From Chroococcus sp. FPU101 (GTDB lineage: Bacteria > Cyanobacteriota > Cyanobacteriia > Cyanobacteriales > Microcystaceae), in the NCBI RefSeq assembly GCF_017312365.1, contig NZ_BLJI01000020.1, positions 1 to 64,000 of the forward strand: a stretch of DNA of 64,000 nt, written 5' to 3'. The notes under the pieces are model-generated. The model did not search any database and was not told where the DNA came from. It saw only the letters and a program-made list of their open reading frames with translations. Positions within the stretch are counted from its first letter, which is position 1; each line of letters begins with the position of its first letter. This document shows positions 37,942-48,345 of this stretch, piece after piece. Made by a program: the position numbers and the translations under genes.

Positions 37942-38973
37942 ATGGATTATCGAGAAGCGGGTGTAGATATCGAAGCAGGACGGGCTTTTGTTGAGCAAAT
38001 CCGCAAAAATGTCGAAAGTACCTTCAGAAAAGAGGTAATAGGCGGTTTAGGGGGATTTGGTGGTTATTTTGAGATTCCCTCTGGATATAAACAACCTGTT
38101 CTCGTTTCGGGAACTGATGGGGTTGGAACTAAACTAAAAATCGCTCATACTCTCAATCGACATGATACGGTAGGAATTGATTTAGTCGCTATGTGTGTTA
38201 ATGATGTTCTGACATCGGGTGCAGAACCACTATTCTTTTTAGATTATCTCGCTACAGGTAAACTATATCCAGAACAACTCGCCCAAGTCGTCGCGGGTAT
38301 CGCTGAAGGGTGTCGTCTAAGTGGTTGTGCTTTATTAGGTGGCGAAACGGCGGAAATGCCTGGGTTTTATGGTTCGGGTGAATATGATTTAGCAGGTTTT
38401 TGTGTAGGTATTGCGGAAAAAAGTCTGCTTTTGGATGGTTCAAAAGTACAGTTAGGAGATGTGGCTATTGGTTTAGCCAGTCAAGGGGTACATAGTAACG
38501 GTTATAGTCTAGTACGCAAAATTATCGAAACAAAAGGCTATGCTTGGGATTTTTGCCCTGATGAATTAGAGGGAAAAAGTTTAGGTGAAGTTTTGTTAAC
38601 ACCGACACGCATCTATGTTAAACCGATTTTAGAAGCAATTGCTACGGGTTTAGATATTCATGGAATGGCGCATATTACAGGGGGTGGCATACCTGAGAAC
38701 CTACCGCGTTGTTTAAAATCTAATCAATCGATCCGAGTTCGCTATAATAGTTGGTCTGTACTACCGATTTTCCAATGGTTAGCCAAAGAAGGAGAGGTAA
38801 CCCAAGAAGTGATGTATGACACGTTTAATATGGGGATCGGTTTTGTTGTGATTGTTTCTCCTGATACCGTTGAGTCAGCGTTAAATTGGTTTACGTCTCA
38901 GTTTTTGCAAGCTTATGTTATTGGTGAAGTGATAGCAGGTAACAGACAAGTCGAGTTAATTGCTGATGATTAG
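37942..38973 (+). CDS. purM: Phosphoribosylformylglycinamidine cyclo-ligase (AIR synthetase)
   Basis: PurM makes aminoimidazole ribonucleotide in purine synthesis, using ATP. It has 343 residues and the family signatures [38 protein letters not shown] and [13 protein letters not shown]. Length is normal. The stop overlaps the dnaB start by 8 bases, so the two are coupled, although they act in different pathways. Confidence 0.96.
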   Translation: MDYREAGVDIEAGRAFVEQIRKNVESTFRKEVIGGLGGFGGYFEIPSGYKQPVLVSGTDGVGTKLKIAHTLNRHDTVGIDLVAMCVNDVLTSGAEPLFFLDYLATGKLYPEQLAQVVAGIAEGCRLSGCALLGGETAEMPGFYGSGEYDLAGFCVGIAEKSLLLDGSKVQLGDVAIGLASQGVHSNGYSLVRKIIETKGYAWDFCPDELEGKSLGEVLLTPTRIYVKPILEAIATGLDIHGMAHITGGGIPENLPRCLKSNQSIRVRYNSWSVLPIFQWLAKEGEVTQEVMYDTFNMGIGFVVIVSPDTVESALNWFTSQFLQAYVIGEVIAGNRQVELIADD

Positions 38974-40294
38974 TGATAAAAATTTACCACCACAAAATAT
39001 CGAAGCAGAAGAATCGATTTTAGGTGGTATTCTATTAGATCCTAAAGCGCTCGGACGTGTTGTCGATTTGATCGTTCCCGATGCTTTTTATGTTAAGGCA
39101 CATAAGGATATTTATTTAGCTGCGATCGCACTTTACGCCAAAGGAAAACCCACAGATTTGATGACGGTGACTGCTTGGTTACAAGATCATCATATTTTAG
39201 AGGAAATTGGGGGAATTGGTCGCATCGCGCAATTGGTAGATCGAACGGTTTCTGCGGTGAATATCGATCGTTATGCTACGTTAGTGATGGATAAATATAT
39301 CCGTCGTCAATTAATTGATGCAGGACATGAAATTGTCGGTTTAGGTTTCGATACAACCCAAGAAATCGAAAATGTTTTAGATGAATCAGAAAAGAAAATT
39401 TTCCGTTTAACGCAAGAACGACCACAAGAGGGATTAGTTCCGATTGGTGATACACTAATTCAGACTTATAATGATATTGAAAAATTACAGGAAGAAACAG
39501 CCCTACCTGGAATTAAAACAGATTTTTATGATTTAGATGGTTATACCAGTGGTTTTCAACGTTCAGATTTAATTATTATTGCTGGTAGACCTTCGATGGG
39601 TAAAACCAGTTTTGCTTTAAACATAGCTCATAATATTGCTCGTGATCAACTTCCTGTAGCAATTTTTAGCTTAGAAATGTCTAAGGAACAATTAGCGCAA
39701 AGATTGTTAGCGAGTGAAGCAGGAATTGAAAGTAATCGTTTACGTTCAGGACGTTTAACACAAAATGAATTTGATCCTTTGATTCAAGCAATGGGAACAT
39801 TGACGGAGTTACCGATTTATATTGATGATACGTCTAATTTAACTGTGACTCAAATGCGATCGCAAGTCCGACGTTTACAATCAGAACATAAAGGACAATT
39901 AGGATTAGTATTAATTGATTATTTACAGTTAATGGAAGGAGGTAGCGATAACCGTGTACAAGAACTTTCTAAAATAACTCGGAGTCTTAAGGGTTTAGCA
40001 AGAGAAATAAATGTCCCAGTGATTGCATTATCGCAGTTAAGTCGCGGGGTAGAATCTAGAACAAATAAACGTCCAATGATGTCAGATTTAAGAGAAAGCG
40101 GTTCAATTGAACAGGATGCCGATTTAGTTATTATGTTATATCGTGATGAATATTATAATCAAGATTCACCAGATCGGGGCGTAGCAGAAGTAATTATTAC
40201 AAAACATAGAAATGGGCCAATAGGTACATTTAAGTTATTATTTAAACCAGAATTAACTAAATTTTTAAATCTGCAAAATCGGTCAAATTATTAG
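38966..40294 (+). CDS. dnaB: Replicative DNA helicase DnaB
   Basis: DnaB unwinds DNA at the replication fork as a hexamer. I start it at ATG 38966 ([21 protein letters not shown]); TTG 38960 is the alternative. The N-terminal domain covers about 1-110. The RecA-type ATPase has Walker [13 protein letters not shown], Walker [11 protein letters not shown], and the motif [11 protein letters not shown]. Many cyanobacterial dnaB genes contain an intein; here the Walker A region and the rest are continuous over 442 residues, so no intein is present. Confidence 0.96.
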   Translation: MISDKNLPPQNIEAEESILGGILLDPKALGRVVDLIVPDAFYVKAHKDIYLAAIALYAKGKPTDLMTVTAWLQDHHILEEIGGIGRIAQLVDRTVSAVNIDRYATLVMDKYIRRQLIDAGHEIVGLGFDTTQEIENVLDESEKKIFRLTQERPQEGLVPIGDTLIQTYNDIEKLQEETALPGIKTDFYDLDGYTSGFQRSDLIIIAGRPSMGKTSFALNIAHNIARDQLPVAIFSLEMSKEQLAQRLLASEAGIESNRLRSGRLTQNEFDPLIQAMGTLTELPIYIDDTSNLTVTQMRSQVRRLQSEHKGQLGLVLIDYLQLMEGGSDNRVQELSKITRSLKGLAREINVPVIALSQLSRGVESRTNKRPMMSDLRESGSIEQDADLVIMLYRDEYYNQDSPDRGVAEVIITKHRNGPIGTFKLLFKPELTKFLNLQNRSNY

Positions 40295-40319
40295 AACTAT
40301 CTTAGATTATGCTGAATTT

Positions 40320-41921
40320 ATGGAAATATTACAAAATTCCTATGTTACGCAAAAGCAGTTAAAGTGGTTTAAAATATTATTCGCTATTGTAATTGTTTTA
40401 GGTATTTTTTTTCGTCTGACCAATATAGAGAGTAAAATTTATTGGCATGATGAAGTTTATACCTCAATTAGAGCAGGTGGTCATTTAGCTCAAAACATTT
40501 ATGACACTGCTTTTAATGATCGCATTGTTTCTATTAATGAATTACAAAATTTTCAAGATATTAAACCCGAAAGTACAGTTTTAGATACAATACAATCTTT
40601 AATTGAAGAAGATCCGCAGCATCCTCCTTTCTATTTTATCTTAGCTCGTTATACTTTAATGATCTTTGGGAATACACTAACATCTCATCGAATTTTAGCA
40701 ATTTTTTTTAGTCTTCTTTCTATTCTATTAATTTATTTATTTACTTTTGATTTATTTAACTCTAAATTAGTTGCTAGTTTTTCGGCAATTCTTTTGAGCC
40801 TGTCTCCTTTTGATGTCATTTTTGCTCAGACTGATCGACAATATAGTTTATTGACATTAGCAACAATCCTTAGTAGTTGGATGCTTTGGAAATCATTAAC
40901 TAAACCAACTATAATAAACTGGATTTTTTATACTTTAGCTTGTACTTTAGGACTTTATACGCAGCCTTTTTTTGGTTTAACTCTTTTGAGTCATTTCTTG
41001 ATTGTTATCTATCATTGGTTTAGTTTAAAAAAAAATAAATCTTATTTTATTCAGTTTAGTCTATCTATTTTGATGACTATTATTTTATATATACCTTGGA
41101 TTTATATTATTATTACAAATTTTGAAAATGTCTTAAGGCTAACAAATTGGGTGTATTTTGAACAAAGCCCAATTTTTTTAGTTAAATTATGGTTATTAAA
41201 CTTTTCCTCGTTATTTACTGATTTCTTTGTTGGGATGGATAACCCCCTAACTTTTCTTTATCGTTTAATCTTTATTATTATAATTTTTATATCTTTTTAT
41301 AAACTCCATCGTCAAGTTAATCGTTTTATATTTGTTTTTCTTTTAGCTTTAACTATAATACCTTTCGGAATATTGGTGATACCCGATCTATTTTCTAATA
41401 GTCATCGTACGGTTGTCACTCGCTATTTAATTCCTTGTTATCCTCCGATCCAAATTGCAGTAGCCTATTATCTTTCGCAGCAAATCATAAACAACTTCAA
41501 ACTAGGAAAGCTGATTATATTATTTGTTATAACAAATGGTATTCTATTTTGTACTTTAATTACCTTTGCTGATACATCTTGGGCAAAAGTTCCCAGTTAT
41601 TATAATGCCGAAACCGCTAAACAAATTAATCAAATTACTTCGCCTTTAGTCATTAGTGATACAGGCGATACTTCAACTAATTTAGGTGAAATTATTTCTT
41701 TAAGTTATCTTGTCAATAAAGATACCCAATTTTTATTAACCAGTGCTCCACCTAATCAAGAAAAGTTAGCCAATATTTTAAAAATGAGTACATCAAATTT
41801 TCTAGTTTTTCAACCCTCCCAAAAACTTAGATCAAGTTTAGAAAAGCTAAATTATCGCCTAGATTACCTATTTGTGTCAGGAAATTTGTACCGACTCACC
41901 GAAAAACCCAATAACCAATAA
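40320..41921 (+). CDS. Polytopic membrane glycosyltransferase (ArnT/PMT-like)
   Basis: The 533-residue protein starts with a membrane helix (about 18-33) followed by a periplasmic loop with the acidic motif WHDEVYTS near residue 43, a hallmark of GT-C glycosyltransferases that use lipid-linked sugars. About ten more hydrophobic segments follow. The hydrophilic C terminus (about 430-533) is short. The sugar and acceptor are unknown. Neighbours downstream encode a GT9 glycosyltransferase and a heptose-type phosphatase, suggesting envelope glycan work. The base composition is more A+T-rich than in neighbouring genes. Confidence 0.85.
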   Translation: MEILQNSYVTQKQLKWFKILFAIVIVLGIFFRLTNIESKIYWHDEVYTSIRAGGHLAQNIYDTAFNDRIVSINELQNFQDIKPESTVLDTIQSLIEEDPQHPPFYFILARYTLMIFGNTLTSHRILAIFFSLLSILLIYLFTFDLFNSKLVASFSAILLSLSPFDVIFAQTDRQYSLLTLATILSSWMLWKSLTKPTIINWIFYTLACTLGLYTQPFFGLTLLSHFLIVIYHWFSLKKNKSYFIQFSLSILMTIILYIPWIYIIITNFENVLRLTNWVYFEQSPIFLVKLWLLNFSSLFTDFFVGMDNPLTFLYRLIFIIIIFISFYKLHRQVNRFIFVFLLALTIIPFGILVIPDLFSNSHRTVVTRYLIPCYPPIQIAVAYYLSQQIINNFKLGKLIILFVITNGILFCTLITFADTSWAKVPSYYNAETAKQINQITSPLVISDTGDTSTNLGEIISLSYLVNKDTQFLLTSAPPNQEKLANILKMSTSNFLVFQPSQKLRSSLEKLNYRLDYLFVSGNLYRLTEKPNNQ

Positions 41922-41996
41922 ATCATTAAAGTCTTACCTTTCTTTTAACCGAGACTGCTAAAATTAAGCTGATCTACTCAGGTCTACCCAGATAAG

Positions 41997-42959
41997 ATGA
42001 GAATACTAGCCCTTGTACCAGGAGGAATAGGCGATCAGATCCTATTTTTCCCAACCCTTGAAGACCTTAAGCAGAACTACAAGAACGCAACAATAGATGT
42101 ACTTGTAGAACCCCGCGCTAAATCTGCATATCGGGTTTGTCCTCATGTTAAAGAAGTACTTTTGTTCGATTATAAAGATCGTAACGGTTTAGCAGATTAT
42201 CTAAACCTACTGGGAATTATCCGCGATCGTGAATATGATATTGCTTTAACCTTGGGACAGCGTTGGACAGTGGGTTTACTCCTCTGGCTTAATGGTATCC
42301 CAACCCGAATCGGTTACAAAACTAAAAATTCTTGGTTTATCTCAAATTCTGTTCCTCTTAAACAAGAACAGTACGCCGCCGATATGTATCATGATCTCCT
42401 ACAAGGTCTTGGCATTAATAACACCTCCCCTTTGCCTAAAATAACCCTTCTCAAAGAAGATATTCAATGGGCTGAAGCTGAACAAAAACGTTTAGATATC
42501 AAAGAGAGTGGTTACATCCTGATTCATGGTGGTTCGAGTAAATTAGCCCTGATCAAAGGAATTGATAAAATTTATCCTGTGTCTGGTTGGCAAAAAATTA
42601 TCGATGATTTGCAGCAAAAACAGCCCGAGATCCCTATTGTGTTACTAAAAGGGCCCGATGATGCCGAATGGGTGACACAAATGAAAAATGATCGCCCAAA
42701 CCTCAAAATCACTCAACCGCCAGATATTGGTAAACTAGCAGCGATGATTGCGGGGGCTAATTTAATGTTATGTACCGATAGTGCGCCGATGCACTTATCT
42801 GTAGCGGTTGGAACCTATACCATAGCCCTTTTTGGCCCCACTGAAGTCGCCAAACTTTTACCACCTTCTCAAGATCGCTATATCGGAATACAATCACCTA
42901 CTGGTAAAATTGCCGATATCAAACCTGAAACCGTTCTCGAACAAATTTGGCGTGGCTAA
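41997..42959 (+). CDS. Glycosyltransferase family 9 (heptosyltransferase-like) protein
   Basis: The 320-residue GT-B protein carries the GT9 features: N-terminal VPGGIGDQILFFPTL and DVLVEPRAK, then ILIHGGSS and the C-terminal nucleotide-binding stretch LAAMIAGANLMLCTDSAPMHLSVAVGTYTIALFGPT. In Gram-negative bacteria the family adds heptoses to the lipopolysaccharide core; the substrate here is unknown. Its stop overlaps the start of the next gene by 8 bases. Confidence 0.9.
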   Translation: MRILALVPGGIGDQILFFPTLEDLKQNYKNATIDVLVEPRAKSAYRVCPHVKEVLLFDYKDRNGLADYLNLLGIIRDREYDIALTLGQRWTVGLLLWLNGIPTRIGYKTKNSWFISNSVPLKQEQYAADMYHDLLQGLGINNTSPLPKITLLKEDIQWAEAEQKRLDIKESGYILIHGGSSKLALIKGIDKIYPVSGWQKIIDDLQQKQPEIPIVLLKGPDDAEWVTQMKNDRPNLKITQPPDIGKLAAMIAGANLMLCTDSAPMHLSVAVGTYTIALFGPTEVAKLLPPSQDRYIGIQSPTGKIADIKPETVLEQIWRG

Positions 42960-43542
42960 ATCAGCAGTTTTTTTAGATCGGGATGGGGTTCTTAACGTCG
43001 AAGCAGGTTATATCCGTCGAGTCGATGATTTAAACCTCATTCCAGGTGTTGCCCAAGCAGTCCGAAAGTTAAATGATTTAGGGATTTTTTGTTGTCTTGT
43101 CTCTAATCAATCTGGGCCGGCCAGAAACTATTATCCTGTTTCTCACGTAGAAGCTTTACATCAGCGTCTTGCCGAACTTCTACAACGCGAAGCAGGGTCG
43201 AAACTGGATGCTGTTTATTATTGTCCCTATCTCAGTCCAGCAGCAGGGGGAGTCAGCGTAGATTTTACCCGTTGGAGTACTTGGCGTAAACCGAATACAG
43301 GTATGCTAATAGCAGCTGCATGGGAATATGATCTTGATCTCAAGCATAGTTTTATGGTGGGAGATAAAGCGACAGATATTGATCTTGCCCATAATGCAGG
43401 ACTAAAAGGAATTTTAGTTAGAACTGGATACGGAAAAAAAGTAATTAGGGGAGATTATCAACATCAAACACGTCCAGACTATATTGCAACTGACTTAGCC
43501 GATGCTGTAAGTTGGATCTGTGATTCTATTGAGAATGATTAG
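42952..43542 (+). CDS. HAD-IIIA phosphatase, GmhB-like
   Basis: The true start is the GTG at 42952 (translated VAKSAVFLDRDGVLN), overlapping the preceding stop by 8 bases; a longer in-frame extension overlaps the GT9 gene. The 196-residue protein has the HAD motif I FLDRDGVLN, motif II VSNQSG and KPNTGM, and motif III/IV GDKATDIDLAHNAG. GmhB dephosphorylates D-glycero-manno-heptose 1,7-bisphosphate. The typical cysteine zinc loop of GmhB (CxH...CxC) is not seen; only a single YYCPY is present. It is coupled to GT9, in line with heptose-like sugar synthesis. Confidence 0.88.
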   Translation: MAKSAVFLDRDGVLNVEAGYIRRVDDLNLIPGVAQAVRKLNDLGIFCCLVSNQSGPARNYYPVSHVEALHQRLAELLQREAGSKLDAVYYCPYLSPAAGGVSVDFTRWSTWRKPNTGMLIAAAWEYDLDLKHSFMVGDKATDIDLAHNAGLKGILVRTGYGKKVIRGDYQHQTRPDYIATDLADAVSWICDSIEND

Positions 43543-44345
43543 ATTTGACTGGCTTTTCTAAGTTCAAAGTAGGCTTTGACTTCTTCTCTTAAAAGATCAT
43601 ATTTTTCCTTAATCGCCTGATATTTTGCTTCAAATTCAATTTTTTGAGTGATTTCGGGTAGATGATCTGGATTATATTTGGCTAACTCTGCGCCAATTAG
43701 ATTTTCTCGTACAAATTTGAGACACTCTTTTTTGAGTTCTTCGGCGTTATTGACTAAATCGGTAATTTGGGCGATCGCTTTTCCATAGACTTCCGCTTGC
43801 TGATGATAGACTTCCGAGGAGGCTGCCAAACTTCTTAATTCTTCTAGTTTACTAATTTGTTCATTAAATTCTGTAATTTGCGGCTCAATTTTGCTAATTA
43901 CCTCTTGAGTAGGTATAGCAATTTTGTTCATTAATTCAAATGTCGAATTTTTGGATTGTTTTTGAACAATTTTCACTTGATTTAATTCATTAGCAAAAAT
44001 CTTAAAACTAATCCCTTCTTTAGTCAGTTGTGGTTTAACAGATTTAATCAACCAACTCGATTTTTTATAGTTAATCGGTATTTTAAATAAAGTTTTCTTG
44101 ACTTCTTGCTGTTGTTCAATCACTTCAAGAGGAATGCTGTATTGATTTTGCGCTAGAAGCTGTAACACTTTTCCCTGTCTAATTGCTGTTAGCTTTCGCC
44201 CAATAAAACCAAAGCGATAAATAGCCTTACCAAGCAATAGTATAGATAAGGAAGTAATTAACATTCCTAAAACTATTGTCCAGTATTGAGTCACTAGATA
44301 AAGCAAAGGAAGAATCAATAAAAGAGCAAACCATTTCATAAGCAA
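43539..44345 (-). CDS. Membrane-anchored protein with coiled coil, unknown function
   Basis: The 268-residue protein has two hydrophobic segments near the N terminus (about 4-20 and 23-46) and then a hydrophilic region with strong heptad character at about 130-262 (EFNEQISKLEELRSLAASSE, KEKYDLLREEVKAYFEL). It overlaps the preceding convergent gene by 4 bases. No named family is recognised. Confidence 0.75.
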   Translation of the reverse strand: MLMKWFALLLILPLLYLVTQYWTIVLGMLITSLSILLLGKAIYRFGFIGRKLTAIRQGKVLQLLAQNQYSIPLEVIEQQQEVKKTLFKIPINYKKSSWLIKSVKPQLTKEGISFKIFANELNQVKIVQKQSKNSTFELMNKIAIPTQEVISKIEPQITEFNEQISKLEELRSLAASSEVYHQQAEVYGKAIAQITDLVNNAEELKKECLKFVRENLIGAELAKYNPDHLPEITQKIEFEAKYQAIKEKYDLLREEVKAYFELRKASQI

Positions 44346-44513
44346 ATACTTTTATTGGTTGATTTTAAAAACAGTAGACCTGAAGCCAAGAGTCGAGTTA
44401 GTAATATATGTTATGATATCATTTTTTTAGATGAAAGGCTGAAGCTACTTAGGTTGATGACGTATGATAGACACAAATTAGCCCAAAAAGCAATTAAAAA
44501 GATTTAGATAAAA

Positions 44514-45425
44514 ATGTTAGTTAAACTCAAACCCTATTTACGTTGGTTTATTTTGGGAGGTACGTTATTTTTTGTTATTTATGCTTTTAAAAAGAATTGG
44601 CAAACAGTAGCAACCGTTAAATTTACAACAAATAGCTTATTCATACTTTTAATTGCTCTTTTTCTTACCTTGTTGGCTCATCTTTGGTCAGGTTGGGTTT
44701 GGACTTGGATTCTTAGACTCTTTAAACAATCTGTCTCTTTAAAATGGGCTTTAAGAATTTATTTAATTACAAATTTGGCTAAGTATTTACCTGGAAATGT
44801 TGGTCATTTCTATGGCAGGATTGTCGCCGTTCATCAAGCGGGTAGTACGATAGAAGCCGCTTCTTTAAGTGTTTTACTAGAACCTTTATTGATGGCAACC
44901 GCCGCCTTATTTTTAGCCATTTTTAGTAGTAGTTTGGGTTTAATTACCGTTAATCATTTAGGGCTACAAATTGTTATTTTAATTGCTATTTTAAGTTTAA
45001 CTCACCCGCGTATCTTAAATCCAGTTATACAAAAACTCAGTAAGTCTAAAACCAAACAGGTTAACCTCCCTCCTCTTCATCTTAAAGAATATCCATTGTT
45101 GCCTTTATTGGGAGAACTAGGATTTGTTTTACTGCGAGGCTGCGGTTTTTTATTAACTTGGTTTGCTTTAGTAAAAATTAATTTAGAACAAATTTTACCC
45201 TTATTGAGTAGCTTCAGTTTTGCGTGGTTGATGGGTTTAGTCGTACCAGGTGCGCCAGGAGGAATAGGGGTTTTTGAAGCAACCGCGATTGCTCTTTTGG
45301 AGCAGCAAAATTATTCATCAGGCATTCTATTGACAACGATTGCTTTATTTCGTGTCATTAGTATTCTAGCAGAAATAATCGGTGCAGGAATTGGACTATT
45401 GATGGGTCGTCCAGAAATTAAATAG
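44514..45425 (+). CDS. Lysylphosphatidylglycerol synthase transmembrane-like (UPF0104) protein
   Basis: The 303-residue membrane protein has about eight hydrophobic segments and the family motifs NLAKYLPGNVGHFYGR near 90-105 and GLVVPGAPGGIGVFEATAIALL near 241-263. The family includes the flippase/transmembrane half of MprF and the archaeal AglD. No soluble aminoacyl-transferase domain is attached. Its role may be in lipid or glycolipid handling, which is inference. Confidence 0.85.
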   Translation: MLVKLKPYLRWFILGGTLFFVIYAFKKNWQTVATVKFTTNSLFILLIALFLTLLAHLWSGWVWTWILRLFKQSVSLKWALRIYLITNLAKYLPGNVGHFYGRIVAVHQAGSTIEAASLSVLLEPLLMATAALFLAIFSSSLGLITVNHLGLQIVILIAILSLTHPRILNPVIQKLSKSKTKQVNLPPLHLKEYPLLPLLGELGFVLLRGCGFLLTWFALVKINLEQILPLLSSFSFAWLMGLVVPGAPGGIGVFEATAIALLEQQNYSSGILLTTIALFRVISILAEIIGAGIGLLMGRPEIK

Positions 45426-45552
45426 CAGATCTGACTAAATTAATAGATTTAGATCCAACTAAAGTCAGATGGCTTATACATAACAATTTTGGCAGATTGA
45501 ATAAGTAATGAATTCTACTAGATTGCTTTAAATAAGAGGAGAACCAACTATT

Positions 45553-46578
45553 ATGGTTTCAACATTAGATGACACTAAGCGTATGGCGATTGCTGCTAAG
45601 TTAGCCGATATGAAGGCACTTCAGGAGCTTTTAATCAAAAATGATGAAAAATTGCTATCTGCTGTAGAAGATTCCGAAATCCGCGAGCGTTTTCAAGATA
45701 TGCTTAGAGACGATCAAAATAATTTGAAAGTCCTCAATGATGTAACCGTTAGCTACGGCGAACAATCAGAAGCATCTGAAACGGTTCAAAAAATGATTCA
45801 AGAAGTGGAACATCTGATGGAAGGCCAAGAGCTAACTTTGCTCGATAAAGTATCACAACATGAGTTATTGAAGCATAAACAAGCCATGAGTGGTATTTTA
45901 ATTCACAAAGCGGCTCAGGTTGTTGGGGCTGATATTGAAGCAGCAATTCTTCCATTAAATACTGTTAACTTTGAAAACCGCGCTCATCAAGAACAACTCA
46001 AAGGGGTTATTGAAGTTATCGGTGTACGTCAACTCACTGGACAAGAAGCTAAACAAGGCATTTGGTCACGTGTTCAAGACGCAATGATGGCAGCTACTGG
46101 TGCGGTTGGTAGCATGACTGGAATGAATGAAGACGAAATGACGATCCAAAATGTTATTCGTATGGATCACCAGAAAGTGAATGTCCTCTTCATGGAAATC
46201 ATGCAGTCAGACGATTCCCATAAAATTCAAGAGTATTTTGGTCAGCTTTATAAAGATTTGTCGGTTCATGCTGAAGCAGAAGAACAAACTGTTTATCCTA
46301 CCGTTCGTCCTTTCTATGGCGATGATACTCAAGAACTCTATGACGAACAAGCTGAGATGAAACAAAAGCTTAACAAACTTAAATCCATGGAACCTGGTTC
46401 TAATGAATTTAAAAATGAAATTAAGCAGTTACAAGATGTAGTTATGGATCACGTTCGTCAAGAAGAAAGCACGATGTTCGGTGCAATTCGTAATAACTGT
46501 AGCGAGGATCAACAAAAACAATTAGCTACTGAGTTCAAAGCAGCTAAACAAAAACTGCAACAAGAAATGGCTAAGTAA
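45553..46578 (+). CDS. Hemerythrin HHE domain protein
   Basis: The 341-residue helical protein has a C-terminal HHE (hemerythrin-like) domain at about 205-325: MDHQKVN, HAEAEEQTVYP and MDHVRQEESTMF give the His and Glu ligands for a di-iron site. The N-terminal half (about 10-160) is another helical bundle that may be a diverged second copy. Such proteins bind oxygen, nitric oxide or iron. An AAGAGGAG motif precedes the ATG, a strong ribosome-binding site. A hairpin follows the stop. Confidence 0.88.
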   Translation: MVSTLDDTKRMAIAAKLADMKALQELLIKNDEKLLSAVEDSEIRERFQDMLRDDQNNLKVLNDVTVSYGEQSEASETVQKMIQEVEHLMEGQELTLLDKVSQHELLKHKQAMSGILIHKAAQVVGADIEAAILPLNTVNFENRAHQEQLKGVIEVIGVRQLTGQEAKQGIWSRVQDAMMAATGAVGSMTGMNEDEMTIQNVIRMDHQKVNVLFMEIMQSDDSHKIQEYFGQLYKDLSVHAEAEEQTVYPTVRPFYGDDTQELYDEQAEMKQKLNKLKSMEPGSNEFKNEIKQLQDVVMDHVRQEESTMFGAIRNNCSEDQQKQLATEFKAAKQKLQQEMAK

Positions 46579-46592
46579 TTGCTAATTCTCTA

Positions 46593-46652
46593 AGGGGTTT
46601 CGTTTTCTAAACCCCTAGAAAATAAATTGGGGGTTTGGTCATCAAACCCCTA
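46593..46652. repeat. Tandem pair of GGGGTTT palindromes acting as terminators
   Basis: The first hairpin (46593-46616) is AGGGGTTT..AAACCCCT; the second (46629-46651) is GGGGTTTG GTCAT CAAACCCC. They lie between the convergent hemerythrin and lgt genes and probably stop transcription from both sides. Both belong to the dispersed palindrome family. Confidence 0.7.
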
Positions 46653-46655
46653 TGA

Positions 46656-47501
46656 TCAATTCTCGACAACTGATCGAGATGAAACGACATCGGGTAAAGG
46701 TTTTTTGAAGCGATACAACCAAATCAAGCCAAAAATACTAATACTTAAAGCAACCAGACTCACCACTTGAGCAATTTTGAGAGGCCCTAACATTAAACTA
46801 TCTGTGCGTAATCCCTCAATCCAAAAACGACCCAAGCTATAGGCAATAAAATAGACCAGTGTTAGTGTACCAATTTTAAGCTGTTCTGGCCGTTTTAATC
46901 CCCAGAAAAATAAATAAAGTAATAGACCTAGAACCATTAAATTCCATAACGATTCGTATAAAAAAGTCGGATGAAAATAGTTTGAACTTAAATACTCGCT
47001 TGGACGGTTACTGGGTGGTATAAATAGTTTCCAAGGTAAGTTAGTTGGTTTGCCAAATGCTTCGGAGTTAAAGAAATTGCCCCATCGTCCGATCGCTTGT
47101 CCTAATGCTAGAGAAGGAACCACTAGATCTAATAATTGCCATACCGAAATTTTTTTAATTCGAGCAAAAATCAGTGTAGCAATGATGCCACCAATGATAG
47201 CCCCATGAATGGCGATACCCCCTTTCCAAATAGCAATGATATCTCTTGGTCGTTGAGCGTATTCTTGCCACTCGAATAAAACATAATACAATCTAGCACA
47301 AGGAATCGCACCAATGACTAACCATATTGCTAGATCTGCCAATAAATCAGGGTTAACTTTTCTACGTTTTGCTAAATATTGTGATAGTGTTGCGCCGAGT
47401 AAAACAGCAGCGGCAATTAATAGACCATACCATCGAATGACAAACGGCCCAATCTCGAAAATAATCGGGCCAGGAGATTGGAAAAAATAAGCGAATAACA
47501 T
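46656..47501 (-). CDS. lgt: Prolipoprotein diacylglyceryl transferase
   Basis: Lgt moves a diacylglyceryl group from phosphatidylglycerol to the lipobox cysteine of lipoprotein precursors in the plasma membrane. The 281-residue protein has about seven hydrophobic helices, the motif [12 protein letters not shown] near 23-34, HGAIIGGI (His essential in the family), and the signature [14 protein letters not shown] near 138-151. Lipoproteins that it could modify, such as MntC and the SBP at 48960, are encoded in the window. Confidence 0.95.
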   Translation of the reverse strand: MLFAYFFQSPGPIIFEIGPFVIRWYGLLIAAAVLLGATLSQYLAKRRKVNPDLLADLAIWLVIGAIPCARLYYVLFEWQEYAQRPRDIIAIWKGGIAIHGAIIGGIIATLIFARIKKISVWQLLDLVVPSLALGQAIGRWGNFFNSEAFGKPTNLPWKLFIPPSNRPSEYLSSNYFHPTFLYESLWNLMVLGLLLYLFFWGLKRPEQLKIGTLTLVYFIAYSLGRFWIEGLRTDSLMLGPLKIAQVVSLVALSISIFGLIWLYRFKKPLPDVVSSRSVVEN

Positions 47502-47626
47502 GGATTAACCCAAGACGTTAGAGGAGTTAGTTTCATCTCTATCATCGTATCTTGTCTCGTGTCTGATCCATTCTCCTTGACACAATCTCTATTTATATGT
47601 TAGGTTGAGAAACGTGTCAATTGTGC

Positions 47627-47707
47627 GCGGATGTGGCGGAATTGGTAGACGCGCTAGATTTAGGTTCTAGTATCTCTGATGTGGGAGTTCGAGTCTCCCC
47701 ATCCGCA
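47627..47707 (+). tRNA. trnL: tRNA-Leu, anticodon UAG
   Basis: The acceptor arm GCGGATG pairs with CATCCGC; discriminator A follows. The anticodon stem CTAGA/TCTAG encloses TTTAGGT, giving anticodon TAG (reads CUA). The T arm reads GGGAGTTCGAGTCTCCC. A long variable arm identifies a class II tRNA. CCA is not encoded. No intron is present. Confidence 0.95.
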
Positions 47708-47709
47708 TC

Positions 47710-48345
47710 TTATCTTCGATAGTAAGCCTGTTGTTGCCGAATCATTTCGGTAATCACTGGAGCAGGATCAATATATTGCCCACCATATTTTAGACCCCAG
47801 TGTAAGTGGGGCCCTGTAGTGCGTCCAGTCATCCCAACACGAGCAATTCTAGTATTAGCGGTAATTTCTTGACCTTGCCAAATCACAATACCGCCTTCTC
47901 GGTCAATTAAATAGCGTCCTTGGGGGCTAGTTTCTACGCTGCCCATTAGATGACAATAAACATGAGTCCATTGATCAGACTGAATCTTAATCATCGTTCC
48001 ACACGCCGTATGATCAGATAATTCGACAACACGCCCTGTCCACCAATTGCGGACATAACTACCTAATGGTGCGGCAATATCCAAACCCGCGTGAAAACTC
48101 CAGCTACCATCAACAGGTGAATTGCGATAGCCAAAACCGGAGGTATAAGCTTGAAAATTTTCGACTGGAAAGGCTGCATACGCCCAAGCATTTTGTTTAC
48201 TCTGGTTTTTTGCTAATAAAGGTTTCTGGTGAACCTCTGCTAAAAAACTACCTAAACACAGAACAGTTAGCGACAGCATCAATAAGCGGGGAAACTGGGA
48301 ACGAAACGGATTAAGGTTTCGTCTAAGGAGATTCAAATACAGCAT
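47710..48345 (-). CDS. M23 family metallopeptidase (LytM-like), exported
   Basis: The 211-residue protein has an N-terminal hydrophobic signal or anchor (about 19-38). The M23 domain covers about 70-205: GYRNSPVDGSWSFHAGLDIAAPLGS gives the first His and Asp metal ligands, HVYCHL a further His, and GMTGRTTGPHLHWGL the HxH motif. All needed residues are seen, so it may cut peptidoglycan cross-bridges. The gene ends 3 bases from the tRNA-Leu, convergent with it. Confidence 0.9.
   Translation of the reverse strand: MLYLNLLRRNLNPFRSQFPRLLMLSLTVLCLGSFLAEVHQKPLLAKNQSKQNAWAYAAFPVENFQAYTSGFGYRNSPVDGSWSFHAGLDIAAPLGSYVRNWWTGRVVELSDHTACGTMIKIQSDQWTHVYCHLMGSVETSPQGRYLIDREGGIVIWQGQEITANTRIARVGMTGRTTGPHLHWGLKYGGQYIDPAPVITEMIRQQQAYYRR

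Noticed and set aside
38966-40294. DnaB intein
   Set aside because: The ATPase motifs are continuous and the length is 442 residues, so there is no insertion.
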